The notes under the pieces were generated by a model. It did no database searches and was not told the DNA's origin. It was given only the letters and a program-made list of their open reading frames with translations. The position numbers and the translations under genes were made by a program. From VBDM01 sp035702665 (GTDB taxonomy: Bacteria > Pseudomonadota > Gammaproteobacteria > Burkholderiales > SG8-39), in assembly GCA_035702665.1 (NCBI GenBank), contig DASSQD010000104.1, positions 1 to 13,052 of the forward strand: a stretch of DNA of 13,052 nt. Direction: 5' to 3'. Shown piece after piece: positions 1-5,865 of the stretch. How positions within the stretch are numbered: position 1 is the first letter of the stretch; every line of letters starts with the position of its first letter.

Positions 1-321
1 GCGGTGCGCATCACCCATTTGCCCACGGGCATCGTGGTACAGTGCCAGAATGACCGCTCGCAGCACCGCAACCGCGCGGAAGCCATGGCGCTGCTGAAAT
101 CGCGTCTCTACGAGCTCGAGCTGCGCAAGCGGCAAGCTGAAAAAGACAAGCTCGCCTCCACCAAGACCGACATCGAGTGGGGGCACCAGATCCGCTCCTA
201 CGTGCTCGACCAGTCGCGCATCAAGGACTTGAGGACCGGGGTGGAGAAAGGCGACACCCAGCGCGTTCTCGACGGCGATCTCGACGAATTCATCAGCGCG
301 AGCCTCAAGCAGGGCGTGTAA
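1..321 (+). CDS. prfB: Peptide chain release factor 2 (RF2), C-terminal fragment cut by the window edge
   Basis: RF2 recognises UGA and UAA stop codons and triggers hydrolysis of peptidyl-tRNA on the ribosome. The window opens inside the gene and holds about the last 106 residues of a protein usually near 365. The reading frame starts at base 1 with AVRITHLPTGIVVQCQNDRS, the conserved segment directly after the catalytic GGQ loop of class I release factors. The GGQ itself therefore lies just upstream, outside the window. The rest (QHRNRAEAMALLKSRLYELE, then IRSYVLDQSRIKDLRTG) is the typical C-terminal region of RF2. The QIRSYV and D-x-R segments favour RF2 over RF1. The programmed +1 frameshift common in prfB would be near the missing 5' end and cannot be assessed. 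The TAA stop overlaps the lysS ATG by one base (TAATG), so translation is probably coupled. Confidence 0.95.
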   Translation, partial: AVRITHLPTGIVVQCQNDRSQHRNRAEAMALLKSRLYELELRKRQAEKDKLASTKTDIEWGHQIRSYVLDQSRIKDLRTGVEKGDTQRVLDGDLDEFISASLKQGV

Positions 322-1826
322 TGGCCAATCCGCCGGAAGGCCAGGACGAGAATCAGATCGTTGCCGAGCGGCGCGCGCGGCTCGCGGAGCTGCGCAAGCT
401 AGGCGCCGCTTTCCCGAACGACTTTCGGCGCGAGCACCTCGCTGCGGAGCTGCACGAGACTTGGGGCGACAGGTCGAACGAGGACCTCGAAGCGAACAAC
501 ATCGCGGTCTCGGTCGCCGGCCGCGTCATGCTCAAGCGCGTCATGGGCAAGGCGAGCTTCGCCACGGTCCAAGACATGAGCGGGCGCATCCAGCTCTACG
601 TCACGCGCGACGGTCTCGGCGAGGCGGCGTATGAGGAATTCAAGCGCTACGACCTGGGCGACATCGTCGGCGCCAAGGGGACGCTGTTCAAGACCAGGAC
701 GGGCGAACTTTCGGTCAAGGTCGTCGAGATTCGTCTCCTGGTGAAATCGCTGAGACCCCTTCCCGAGAAGTTCCACGGCCTCGCGGACCAGGAGCAGAAA
801 TACCGCCAGCGCTACGTCGACTTGATCATGAGCGAGGAGACGCGCAACGCGTTTCGCGTCCGCAGCCGCATCGTCCAGGCGATCCGGGACTTCATGAACG
901 GTAAGGGCTTCCTCGAGGTCGAGACGCCGATGATGCAGCCCATCCCGGGCGGGGCGAACGCGAGGCCTTTCAGGACGCACCACAACGCGCTCGACATGGA
1001 TCTCTACCTCCGAGTCGCTCCCGAGCTCTACCTCAAGCGCCTGGTGGTCGGAGGCTTCGAGAAGGTGTACGAGATCAACCGCAATTTCAGGAACGAGGGG
1101 ATCTCGACACGGCACAACCCCGAGTTCACCATGCTCGAGTTCTACGAGGCCTACCGCGACTACCGTCACCTCATGGATTTCACGGAGGTGATGTTGAGGT
1201 CGCTGGCGAAGACCGTGCTCGGGGAGCCGACGCTGCGCTACGGCGAGCACTCGATCGATCTCTCCAAGCCGTTCGAGCGACTGACGATCCGCGAGGCCAT
1301 CCGGAAGTTCCACCTCGAGATTTCCGCGTCAGACCTCGCCACCCGCGACAGCGTGATCGCGGTCCTCAAGAAGCGCGGGATCGAATTCAGCCAGCACGCC
1401 AAGGCCGGGCTCGGCGCCTTGCAACTGCATCTGTTCGAGGAGACGACCGAAGCCCAGCTCATCCAGCCGACGTTCATCGTCGAGTATCCCGCGGAGGTAT
1501 CTCCGCTCGCTCGACGCAGCGACGGCAACCCGGAGGTCACCGACCGCTTCGAGCTCTACATCGCCGGGCGCGAGATCGCCAACGGCTTCTCGGAACTCAA
1601 CGACCCCGAGGATCAGGCCGCGCGGTTCGAGGAGCAGGCGAAGGCCAAGGCCGCGGGCGACGAGGAGTCGATGTACTACGACGCCGACTACATCCGCGCG
1701 CTCGAATACGGCCTGCCGCCGACCGCGGGCGAGGGTGTGGGCATCGACCGCCTAGTGATGTTGTTTACGAACAGTCCTAGCATCCGCGACGTGCTGCTAT
1801 TCCCCCACCTGCGGCACGAGGCCTAG
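321..1826 (+). CDS. lysS: Lysyl-tRNA synthetase, class II
   Basis: Cytoplasmic enzyme that activates lysine with ATP and charges tRNA-Lys. It has 501 residues, the usual length for bacterial LysS. Residues about 50-165 form the OB-fold anticodon-binding domain (VSVAGRVMLKRVMGKASFATVQD). The class II catalytic core follows. Motif 2 is VYEINRNFRNEGISTRHNPE, with the FRNE signature at residues 256-259. Motif 3 is GVGIDRLVMLFTNSPSIRDV, with its invariant arginine at R477 in GVGIDR (472-477). The start is the ATG at 321, giving MANPPEGQDENQIVAERR. It overlaps the prfB stop, and the frame upstream of it is only prfB read out of frame. The prfB-lysS pair is a common gene order in proteobacteria. The gene ends 22 bp from the convergent methyltransferase gene, and I see no strong terminator between them. 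Confidence 0.97.
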   Translation: MANPPEGQDENQIVAERRARLAELRKLGAAFPNDFRREHLAAELHETWGDRSNEDLEANNIAVSVAGRVMLKRVMGKASFATVQDMSGRIQLYVTRDGLGEAAYEEFKRYDLGDIVGAKGTLFKTRTGELSVKVVEIRLLVKSLRPLPEKFHGLADQEQKYRQRYVDLIMSEETRNAFRVRSRIVQAIRDFMNGKGFLEVETPMMQPIPGGANARPFRTHHNALDMDLYLRVAPELYLKRLVVGGFEKVYEINRNFRNEGISTRHNPEFTMLEFYEAYRDYRHLMDFTEVMLRSLAKTVLGEPTLRYGEHSIDLSKPFERLTIREAIRKFHLEISASDLATRDSVIAVLKKRGIEFSQHAKAGLGALQLHLFEETTEAQLIQPTFIVEYPAEVSPLARRSDGNPEVTDRFELYIAGREIANGFSELNDPEDQAARFEEQAKAKAAGDEESMYYDADYIRALEYGLPPTAGEGVGIDRLVMLFTNSPSIRDVLLFPHLRHEA

Positions 1827-1848
1827 ATCCCGCCGTCGCCGAGGCTCG

Positions 1849-2601
1849 CTAGCCGCTCAGCCTGCCGTAGTACATCGTGGTCGTGTAGGGAAGTTCCACG
1901 ATGTCGTCTGTGTGGTAAGCCTGGAAGATCTCAGCGAGCTCGGCCAGCATTTTTTCGTGACCGGGGTCGCTGGGTCCTGGGATGGACGAGAGCGACAGCG
2001 TCCGTCCGCGCACTCCCGTGTAATCGAAGCGCTGCGAGTGCTCGAACGTGTCCGACTTGAAGCCGCCGGTGCCGAACAAGGCCGCCGCGGCCGCTGCGTC
2101 CCGTTCGCGGTGGTCCACGCGAATGCGATACGTCGCGTACTTCTGCAGGAGACGCTCGTACGCCCGAAGGAACGCGGTCGCTCGGATGTCGACCTGATTC
2201 CAGATCAGGACGCCCCAGCCGGTCGGCTTCAGAATGCGGACGAACTCGTCCCGCGCCATGCGAGGGTCGAACCAGTGGAAGGCCTGTCCGGCCACGACAA
2301 AATCGACGCTGTGATCGGCGAGCGTGCTCGATTCCGCTCTCCCCGAGACGCTTCGGAAACCGGGGAACGATCCGAGCAAACGCTCGCCCGCGGCCCTCAT
2401 TTCGGGGTTGGGCTCGACGGCGAGCACCGGATTGCCGTTTCGAAGGAATAGTCTGCTCAACAGCCCGGTGCCCGAGCCGAAGTCGGCTACGAGCGAAGCT
2501 CGTTCGAGCCGGCATTCCGCGTGTAGCGTCGCGATCACCGCCTCAGGGTAGCCAGGACGATACCTGACGTAGTCCTCGACGCGGCTCGAAAAGCGCTGCA
2601 T
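1849..2601 (-). CDS. Class I SAM-dependent methyltransferase (methyltransferase type 11-like)
   Basis: Predicted soluble methyltransferase of 250 residues; the methyl acceptor is unknown. SAM-binding motif I is seen as VADFGSGTGLLSRLF (D40-G46 at its core), followed by the acidic residue that would hold the ribose, E63 in LAVEPNPEM. Further on are DFVVAGQAFHWFDP and the post-motif FVRILKPTGWGVLIWN. The QAFHWFD segment is typical of a group of small methyltransferases often named trans-aconitate-like or type 11. I chose the ATG at 2601 (MQRFSSRVEDYVRYRPGYP) because family members start close to this segment. A GTG at 2625 is possible, and neither has a clear Shine-Dalgarno. It lies 47 bp behind the Bug receptor gene on the same strand and may share its transcript, although the two functions have no obvious link. 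Confidence 0.85.
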   Translation of the reverse strand: MQRFSSRVEDYVRYRPGYPEAVIATLHAECRLERASLVADFGSGTGLLSRLFLRNGNPVLAVEPNPEMRAAGERLLGSFPGFRSVSGRAESSTLADHSVDFVVAGQAFHWFDPRMARDEFVRILKPTGWGVLIWNQVDIRATAFLRAYERLLQKYATYRIRVDHRERDAAAAAALFGTGGFKSDTFEHSQRFDYTGVRGRTLSLSSIPGPSDPGHEKMLAELAEIFQAYHTDDIVELPYTTTMYYGRLSG

Positions 2602-2648
2602 CGGGTCGTTTGGGGTCAGAACCACTTTCTCATTCGATTCGCGACCCG

Positions 2649-3641
2649 CTATTCTGGCTTGATGTGCGCGTCCTGCACCACTTCCTTCCAACGGGCGAGA
2701 TCGCTGCGAAGCAGAGCGGCGAGCTGATCGGGGGTTCCGGGCGCCGCCTGGACTCCCAGTTTCGCGAACTTCTCCTTGACGTCAGACTTGGCGAGCACCG
2801 CGTTCAAGTTCGCGTTGAGCCTGCTCACCAGCGCCGACGGCGCGTTCGCCGGCAGAAACAAAGCAATCCAGTTCGAGAATTCACATCCTGATACACCTTG
2901 TTCCGCGAATGTGGGGACATCGGGCAGCTCGGGATTGCGCGCACGGCTGGCAATGCCGAGCGCCATCGCTTTTCCCGCCCTAATGCTTGGAAGGGCGGAA
3001 TACGTCGCCTCCATCATCATCTGGATCTCGCCGGTCAACAACGCCTGCGCGGCGGGGCTCGCGCCTTTGTAAGGTACGTGAGTCAGCACGGCGCCCGTTC
3101 GCGCGGCAAAAAGCTCCGAGCCCAGATGATAGGTACTGCCGATGCCCGAAGAGCCGTAGGCGATCTTCCCCGGGTTGGCTTTCGCGTATGCGATGAACTC
3201 GCGGAGGTTGCTCGCGGGAACCGAGGGATGCACCATCAGCACGTTTTCTCCGGTGTGCACCGTTCCGACCGGCGAGAAATCCCTGATCACATCGTAGGGC
3301 AAGTCGGGAACGAGAGTCGGGTTTGCCCCCATCGAGCTGCTGGTACCCACGAGAACGGTCGTGCCGTCCGGCGCGGAGTGAGCGACCTGCGCGATGCCGA
3401 TGGCTCCGCCGGCGCCGGGCTTGTTCTCGACGATGACCGGCCGCTTCATGAGCTCCGTGAGATATGGAGCGACCACGCGCGCGCCGATGTCGCTGCCCCC
3501 TCCTGTCGCGAAAGGGACAACCAGCCGCACCGGCTGCACCATTTGCGCCGCAGCCGTTTCGGAGACAAACGTTCCGAGAAAGGCGATGCACGAGCTACCC
3601 AGAAGCATTGAGCGACGGAAGACGGCGAGATGTGTGTTCAT
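2649..3641 (-). CDS. Bug-family tripartite tricarboxylate transporter substrate-binding protein
   Basis: Periplasmic solute receptor of 330 residues, the normal size for the TctC/Bug family, which captures carboxylates or similar small molecules. The N-terminus MNTHLAVFRRSMLLGSSCIA continues into a hydrophobic stretch ending in TAAAQ. This is a signal peptide with likely cleavage after A32; the GSSC inside it is not a good lipobox. The mature start has the family signature PVRLVVPFATGGGSDIGAR and then VIVENKPGAGGAIGIAQVA. Other typical segments are LPYDVIRDFSPV, HVPYKGASPAAQALLTGEI and LPDVPTFAEQG. The ATG at 3641 is preceded by GGGAGGAG. The long open frame upstream of it is antisense to the LysR gene and is not coding. 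No TctA or TctB membrane subunits are present. Orphan receptors of this kind are abundant in Burkholderiales. The divergent LysR gene is the likely regulator. Confidence 0.92.
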   Translation of the reverse strand: MNTHLAVFRRSMLLGSSCIAFLGTFVSETAAAQMVQPVRLVVPFATGGGSDIGARVVAPYLTELMKRPVIVENKPGAGGAIGIAQVAHSAPDGTTVLVGTSSSMGANPTLVPDLPYDVIRDFSPVGTVHTGENVLMVHPSVPASNLREFIAYAKANPGKIAYGSSGIGSTYHLGSELFAARTGAVLTHVPYKGASPAAQALLTGEIQMMMEATYSALPSIRAGKAMALGIASRARNPELPDVPTFAEQGVSGCEFSNWIALFLPANAPSALVSRLNANLNAVLAKSDVKEKFAKLGVQAAPGTPDQLAALLRSDLARWKEVVQDAHIKPE

Positions 3642-3717
3642 TGGCTCCTCCCGATTTCGACCGAGCGAACTGTAGGCCGAAATCCGCAAGAGGGATAACT
3701 GTTTGTACCGATTGCGG

Positions 3718-3736
3718 CGATAAGCGCCCCCTATCG
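3718..3736. promoter_or_regulatory. Candidate LysR-type regulator box between the divergent Bug and LysR genes
   Basis: CGATA-N9-TATCG is a perfect interrupted dyad containing the T-N11-A pattern expected of LysR-family operators. It sits at the centre of the 169-bp divergent intergenic region, about 75 bp from each start codon. That is where such a regulator would control both itself and its target. The function is inferred from pattern and position only. Confidence 0.55.
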
Positions 3737-3738
3737 TT

Positions 3739-3768
3739 CGCAACCGAGGATGCGGCGGGACGGTTGCG
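3739..3768. repeat. Inverted repeat CGCAACCG-N14-CGGTTGCG upstream of the LysR gene
   Basis: Perfect 8-bp arms (3739-3746 and 3761-3768) separated by 14 bases. The repeat begins three bases after the LysR box. It may be a second operator site, or a leader hairpin if transcription of the LysR gene starts upstream of it. No U-tract follows, so it is not an intrinsic terminator. Confidence 0.45.
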
Positions 3769-3810
3769 TTTGGTGATAAGGTGATCGGCATCATTCTTCG
3801 AGAGGCTTCG

Positions 3811-4761
3811 ATGCATCCTTCTTCGCCATCCAGGGTAAACCAACTGCGTGTCCGGCACTTCAGGCTGATCGAGAGCCTGGCAGTCGTGGGCTCGCTGCAC
3901 AAGGCGGCAAAGGCCCTGCACTTGAGCCAGCCCGCCGCGAGCGCCATGCTCAAAGAGGTCGAGGCAGCGCTGGGGGCAGATCTGTTCGATAGGACCCGAA
4001 AAGGCGTGGCGCCGAACGTCCTGGGAAGCGCGGTTATCGCCCGGTTCCGCGCGATCCTGGGCGAGCTTGCCATGCTTTCTCAGGACATGCAGGCGACCCG
4101 GCCCCAGCCGGTGCTGCGTCTCGGCACGGTTACTCACGCCTTCTACGGCAGGTTGCAGCAGGTGCTGCCCGAGTTTCTGTCGAGGACCGAGTGCCGCATC
4201 GTTCTCAAGGAAGGGGCCTTGGCGAATCTCCTGGATCTCCTTCAGACCGGTCAGCTCGATTGTGTGATCGGGCGGCTGCCGGCCGCGTGGGCCGACTCGC
4301 TGACGAAGCAGGGTTTTGTCTTCCAGCTTTTGTATCAGACCGAGATGTGCGTGCTGGCCGCCGCCTCGCACCCGCTCGCGAGCAAGCGAAAGATCACGAT
4401 CAGCGACTTGGCAGCTTTTCCCTGGGTTATTCCCAAGGAGGGCACGAATGCCCGGCATACTTTGATGGCGGCGTTCTCTAGCGCCAGCCTGCCACCACCT
4501 ACAATACGGGTCGAGACTTCCTCGTTCCCCTACTCCATTCAAATGCTGACGGTCGGCGATCTGCTCACTGTGGGCCCCCGCGAGGCAGGCATGGCGCAGC
4601 AGCATCTCGGGCTCGTGCGCATTCTGCCCGTCAAGCTGCCGAATCTGCTGACTCCGGTCGGATTCATCGCGTCGAAGACGGACTTGATGAACCCCAACGT
4701 GCGCACCTTGCGGGAAATCATCCAGCGCTCGATCGGACCGCTGTCTGCGCCCGACGCATAA
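3811..4761 (+). CDS. LysR-family transcriptional regulator
   Basis: DNA-binding regulator of 316 residues, a normal LysR length. The N-terminal winged helix-turn-helix spans about residues 14-72. Its signature includes SLHKAAKALHLSQPAASAML, followed by EVEAALGADLFDRTRKGVAPN. The effector-binding domain begins near residue 98 (LRLGTVTHAFYGRLQQVLPE) and includes LDCVIGRLP, MCVLAAASHPLA and FPWVIPKEGT. This resembles the GbpR/CbbR-like and aromatic-regulator branches, but the effector cannot be named. I chose the ATG at 3811 because GAGAGG lies five bases upstream. An in-frame GTG at 3781 would add ten residues and lacks a good Shine-Dalgarno. The gene is divergent from the Bug receptor gene, and regulation of that receptor and of itself is the natural inference. 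Confidence 0.93.
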   Translation: MHPSSPSRVNQLRVRHFRLIESLAVVGSLHKAAKALHLSQPAASAMLKEVEAALGADLFDRTRKGVAPNVLGSAVIARFRAILGELAMLSQDMQATRPQPVLRLGTVTHAFYGRLQQVLPEFLSRTECRIVLKEGALANLLDLLQTGQLDCVIGRLPAAWADSLTKQGFVFQLLYQTEMCVLAAASHPLASKRKITISDLAAFPWVIPKEGTNARHTLMAAFSSASLPPPTIRVETSSFPYSIQMLTVGDLLTVGPREAGMAQQHLGLVRILPVKLPNLLTPVGFIASKTDLMNPNVRTLREIIQRSIGPLSAPDA

Positions 4762-4835
4762 TCGCTACCCGACCTGTTCGAGTCATAGCCCCTTCTCAAA
4801 GTGGGCTCCTGGTCCAAAGGGCGCACGCGCGCCTT

Positions 4836-4851
4836 GTCGTCACCTGACGAC
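4836..4851. repeat. 16-bp near-continuous palindrome GTCGTCA-CC-TGACGAC
   Basis: Perfect 7-bp arms around a 2-bp centre, lying 75 bp after the LysR gene and upstream of the glycine-zipper gene. The short spacer and the compact symmetry look more like a dimeric repressor site than a transcription terminator, and no T-run follows. No regulator can be assigned. Confidence 0.4.
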
Positions 4852-4860
4852 GATGCAAGC

Positions 4861-4889
4861 TTGTCCCTCGGAATGTTGCTAAATATTTT
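4861..4889 (+). promoter_or_regulatory. Weak candidate sigma70 promoter for the glycine-zipper gene
   Basis: TTGTCC (4861-4866) and TATTTT (4884-4889) are separated by 17 bases, and each matches four of six consensus positions. The -10 element lies inside the 4871-4903 inverted repeat. Support is weak, because short matches of this quality arise by chance. Confidence 0.25.
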
Positions 4890-4903
4890 CGCGAGCAACA
4901 TTC
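4871..4903. repeat. Inverted repeat GAATGTTGCT-N13-AGCAACATTC
   Basis: Perfect 10-bp arms (4871-4880 and 4894-4903) with a 13-base AT-rich spacer, followed by TTTT (4904-4907). It could be a modest terminator for the LysR gene, because a stem followed by four T fits. It could also be an operator over the promoter of the next gene, since the candidate -10 element lies in the spacer. The sequence does not decide between the two. Confidence 0.5.
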
Positions 4904-4920
4904 TTTTACATCATTCCGCT

Positions 4921-4935
4921 GGTGCGCCGCGCACC
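4921..4935 (+). repeat. Short GC-rich hairpin GGTGCG-CCG-CGCACC in the glycine-zipper leader
   Basis: Perfect 6-bp arms with a 3-base loop, 27 bases before the Shine-Dalgarno of the glycine-zipper gene. If transcription starts upstream of it, this forms a stable 5'-leader hairpin. No further function can be read from it. Confidence 0.35.
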
Positions 4936-4962
4936 GCCATGAGTAAGCTTGACGGGTGAACC

Positions 4963-4970
4963 AAGGAGGT
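4963..4970 (+). promoter_or_regulatory. Strong Shine-Dalgarno that fixes the glycine-zipper gene start
   Basis: AAGGAGGT ends three bases before the ATG at 4974 and is a full match to the anti-Shine-Dalgarno. It rules out the in-frame GTG at 4956, which lies upstream of the site. Confidence 0.8.
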
Positions 4971-4973
4971 CCC

Positions 4974-5606
4974 ATGCAAGCACCGCGTCGCACCCATCCG
5001 CTTATCATCGTCGCCGCAGGAACAGTCAGCCTGTTCAGTCTCGTCGGAATCGGAGCCGTCATGGGCTGGATCCCGACGTCGGTCGGCCAGAGCACTCCCA
5101 GCACCACGATCGCGCCGATTCCCGAGCAGCCTGCGCAGCCCGAGCCCCCGAAGCTCGAGCAGCGCGCTCAACCCAAACCGGTCGCGAAGTCCCAGCCCCC
5201 GCACCGTGAGCCGCGGGTCGCCGCGGCCGTCCCTCCCCCGCCGCCGGCGCCGGTCGCCGTCGCGACGGTCTGCCGCGAGTGTGCCGTGGTCGAGGACGTG
5301 CGCACGGTCGAGAAAGCCGGACAGGCTTCGGGCGTCGGAGCGGTCGGCGGCGCCGTGGTGGGCGGCGTCATCGGGCACCAGGTCGGCAGCGGTCGCGGCA
5401 AGGATGTCGCCACCATCCTTGGCGCGCTCGGCGGTGCTCTGGGCGGGAACCAGGTGGAGAAGACGGTAAAGAAGGAAACGGAATACCAGATCGTCGTGCG
5501 CTACGACGACGGCAGCAAGGGAACGTTCACGCAAGCCACGCTCCCGAACTTGCACAGGGGCGACAAAGTGAAGGTCATCAACGGAGCGATACAAGCGAGC
5601 GGATAA
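4974..5606 (+). CDS. Membrane-anchored glycine zipper 2TM domain protein
   Basis: Protein of 210 residues, probably located in the cell envelope. After MQAPRRTHP there is one hydrophobic segment (about residues 9-32, LIIVAAGTVSLFSLVGIGAV). It has no lipobox cysteine, so it is an uncleaved anchor rather than a lipoprotein signal. A linker rich in Pro, Ala, Gln and Lys follows to about residue 98. Next come a CRECAVVEDV segment (C100, C103) and a glycine zipper at about 120-155 (GVGAVGGAVVGGVIGHQVGSG, then ILGALGGALGGNQVEK). A small C-terminal beta domain ends the protein (YQIVVRYDDGSKGTF). Proteins with this C-x-x-C plus zipper layout are common in betaproteobacteria and relate to the SlyB/17-kDa surface antigen group. 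Their exact role is not established. The gene stands alone between the LysR gene and a strong terminator. Confidence 0.85.
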   Translation: MQAPRRTHPLIIVAAGTVSLFSLVGIGAVMGWIPTSVGQSTPSTTIAPIPEQPAQPEPPKLEQRAQPKPVAKSQPPHREPRVAAAVPPPPPAPVAVATVCRECAVVEDVRTVEKAGQASGVGAVGGAVVGGVIGHQVGSGRGKDVATILGALGGALGGNQVEKTVKKETEYQIVVRYDDGSKGTFTQATLPNLHRGDKVKVINGAIQASG

Positions 5607-5628
5607 AGCAGACGGTGGAGCAAATTCG

Positions 5629-5652
5629 AGCGGGCTTCGGCCCGCTTTTTTT
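5629..5652 (+). terminator. Rho-independent terminator of the glycine-zipper gene
   Basis: The stem AGCGGGC/GCCCGCT closes a stable TTCG tetraloop and runs into seven T residues (5646-5652). It starts 23 bases after the stop codon. It isolates the upstream gene from the riboswitch-led transcript that begins about 50 bases later. Confidence 0.93.
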
Positions 5653-5663
5653 GCCTGCGCCGG

Positions 5664-5693
5664 TTGACGCATCCCGACCCGCCATCATACATT
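5664..5693 (+). promoter_or_regulatory. Sigma70-type promoter ahead of the ykkC-like RNA
   Basis: TTGACG (5664-5669, five of six consensus positions) and TACATT (5688-5693, four of six) are separated by 18 bases. Initiation would fall near 5700-5702, immediately before the first stem of the RNA at about 5706. The position between the terminator and the aptamer makes this a convincing match. Confidence 0.6.
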
Positions 5694-5705
5694 TGCAATA
5701 CTCAA

Positions 5706-5795
5706 CCGACGGGTAGCTAGGGTTCCGCCGCGGAAGCTCTGCGGGCCAGGTCCGAGCGCTACACAAAGCCGCGGAAAACCGCCGGCATGCACCCG
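5706..5795 (+). ncRNA. ykkC-family riboswitch aptamer (guanidine-I type or a variant)
   Basis: The ykkC core is present: CTAGGGTTCCG (5717-5727), a hairpin CCGC/GCGG (5728-5731 with 5741-5744), then GGTCCGAG (5749-5756) and ACAC (5761-5764). GTAGC (5713-5717) pairs with GCTAC (5758-5762). A 3' hairpin follows: GCGG-AAAA-CCGC (5771-5782), flanked by GCC and GGC. An outer helix CGGGT (5710-5714) with ACCCG (5791-5795) can close the whole element. In this RNA class, subtype 1 binds guanidine and activates export or degradation genes, while subtype 2 variants bind ppGpp, PRPP or nucleoside diphosphates. The 3' segment departs from the GCCCGGGAGA-like form I recall for guanidine-I, so the class is well supported and the ligand is not. 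It lies just upstream of an EamA transporter gene, which fits an export role. Confidence 0.8.
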
Positions 5796-5819
5796 AAGAA
5801 CAAAATTCTAGAGGGGATA

Positions 5820-5847
5820 GGTTGGGACGGGCTGTTTCGTCCCATCC
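5820..5847 (+). promoter_or_regulatory. Hairpin in the likely expression platform, upstream of the EamA Shine-Dalgarno
   Basis: GGTTGGGACG (5820-5829) pairs with CGTCCCATCC (5838-5847) with one mismatch and an 8-base loop. It lies between the aptamer and the GGAGGT (5857-5862) that precedes the ATG at 5866. No U-run follows, so it is not a terminator by itself. CGGG within it (5828-5831) could also pair with CCCG of the aptamer closing helix (5792-5795), which would offer a switching alternative. That pairing is inference. Confidence 0.4.
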
Positions 5848-5865
5848 ATTCGCTCTGGAGGTGTC

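Noticed and set aside
399..1313. 304-codon open frame antisense to lysS
   Set aside because: Its protein is low-complexity, rich in Arg, Glu, Val and His, with no family signature. It mirrors lysS codon use in a GC-rich gene.
5820..5847. Hairpin before the EamA gene as an intrinsic terminator
   Set aside because: No run of T follows either arm, so it was listed as part of the expression platform instead.
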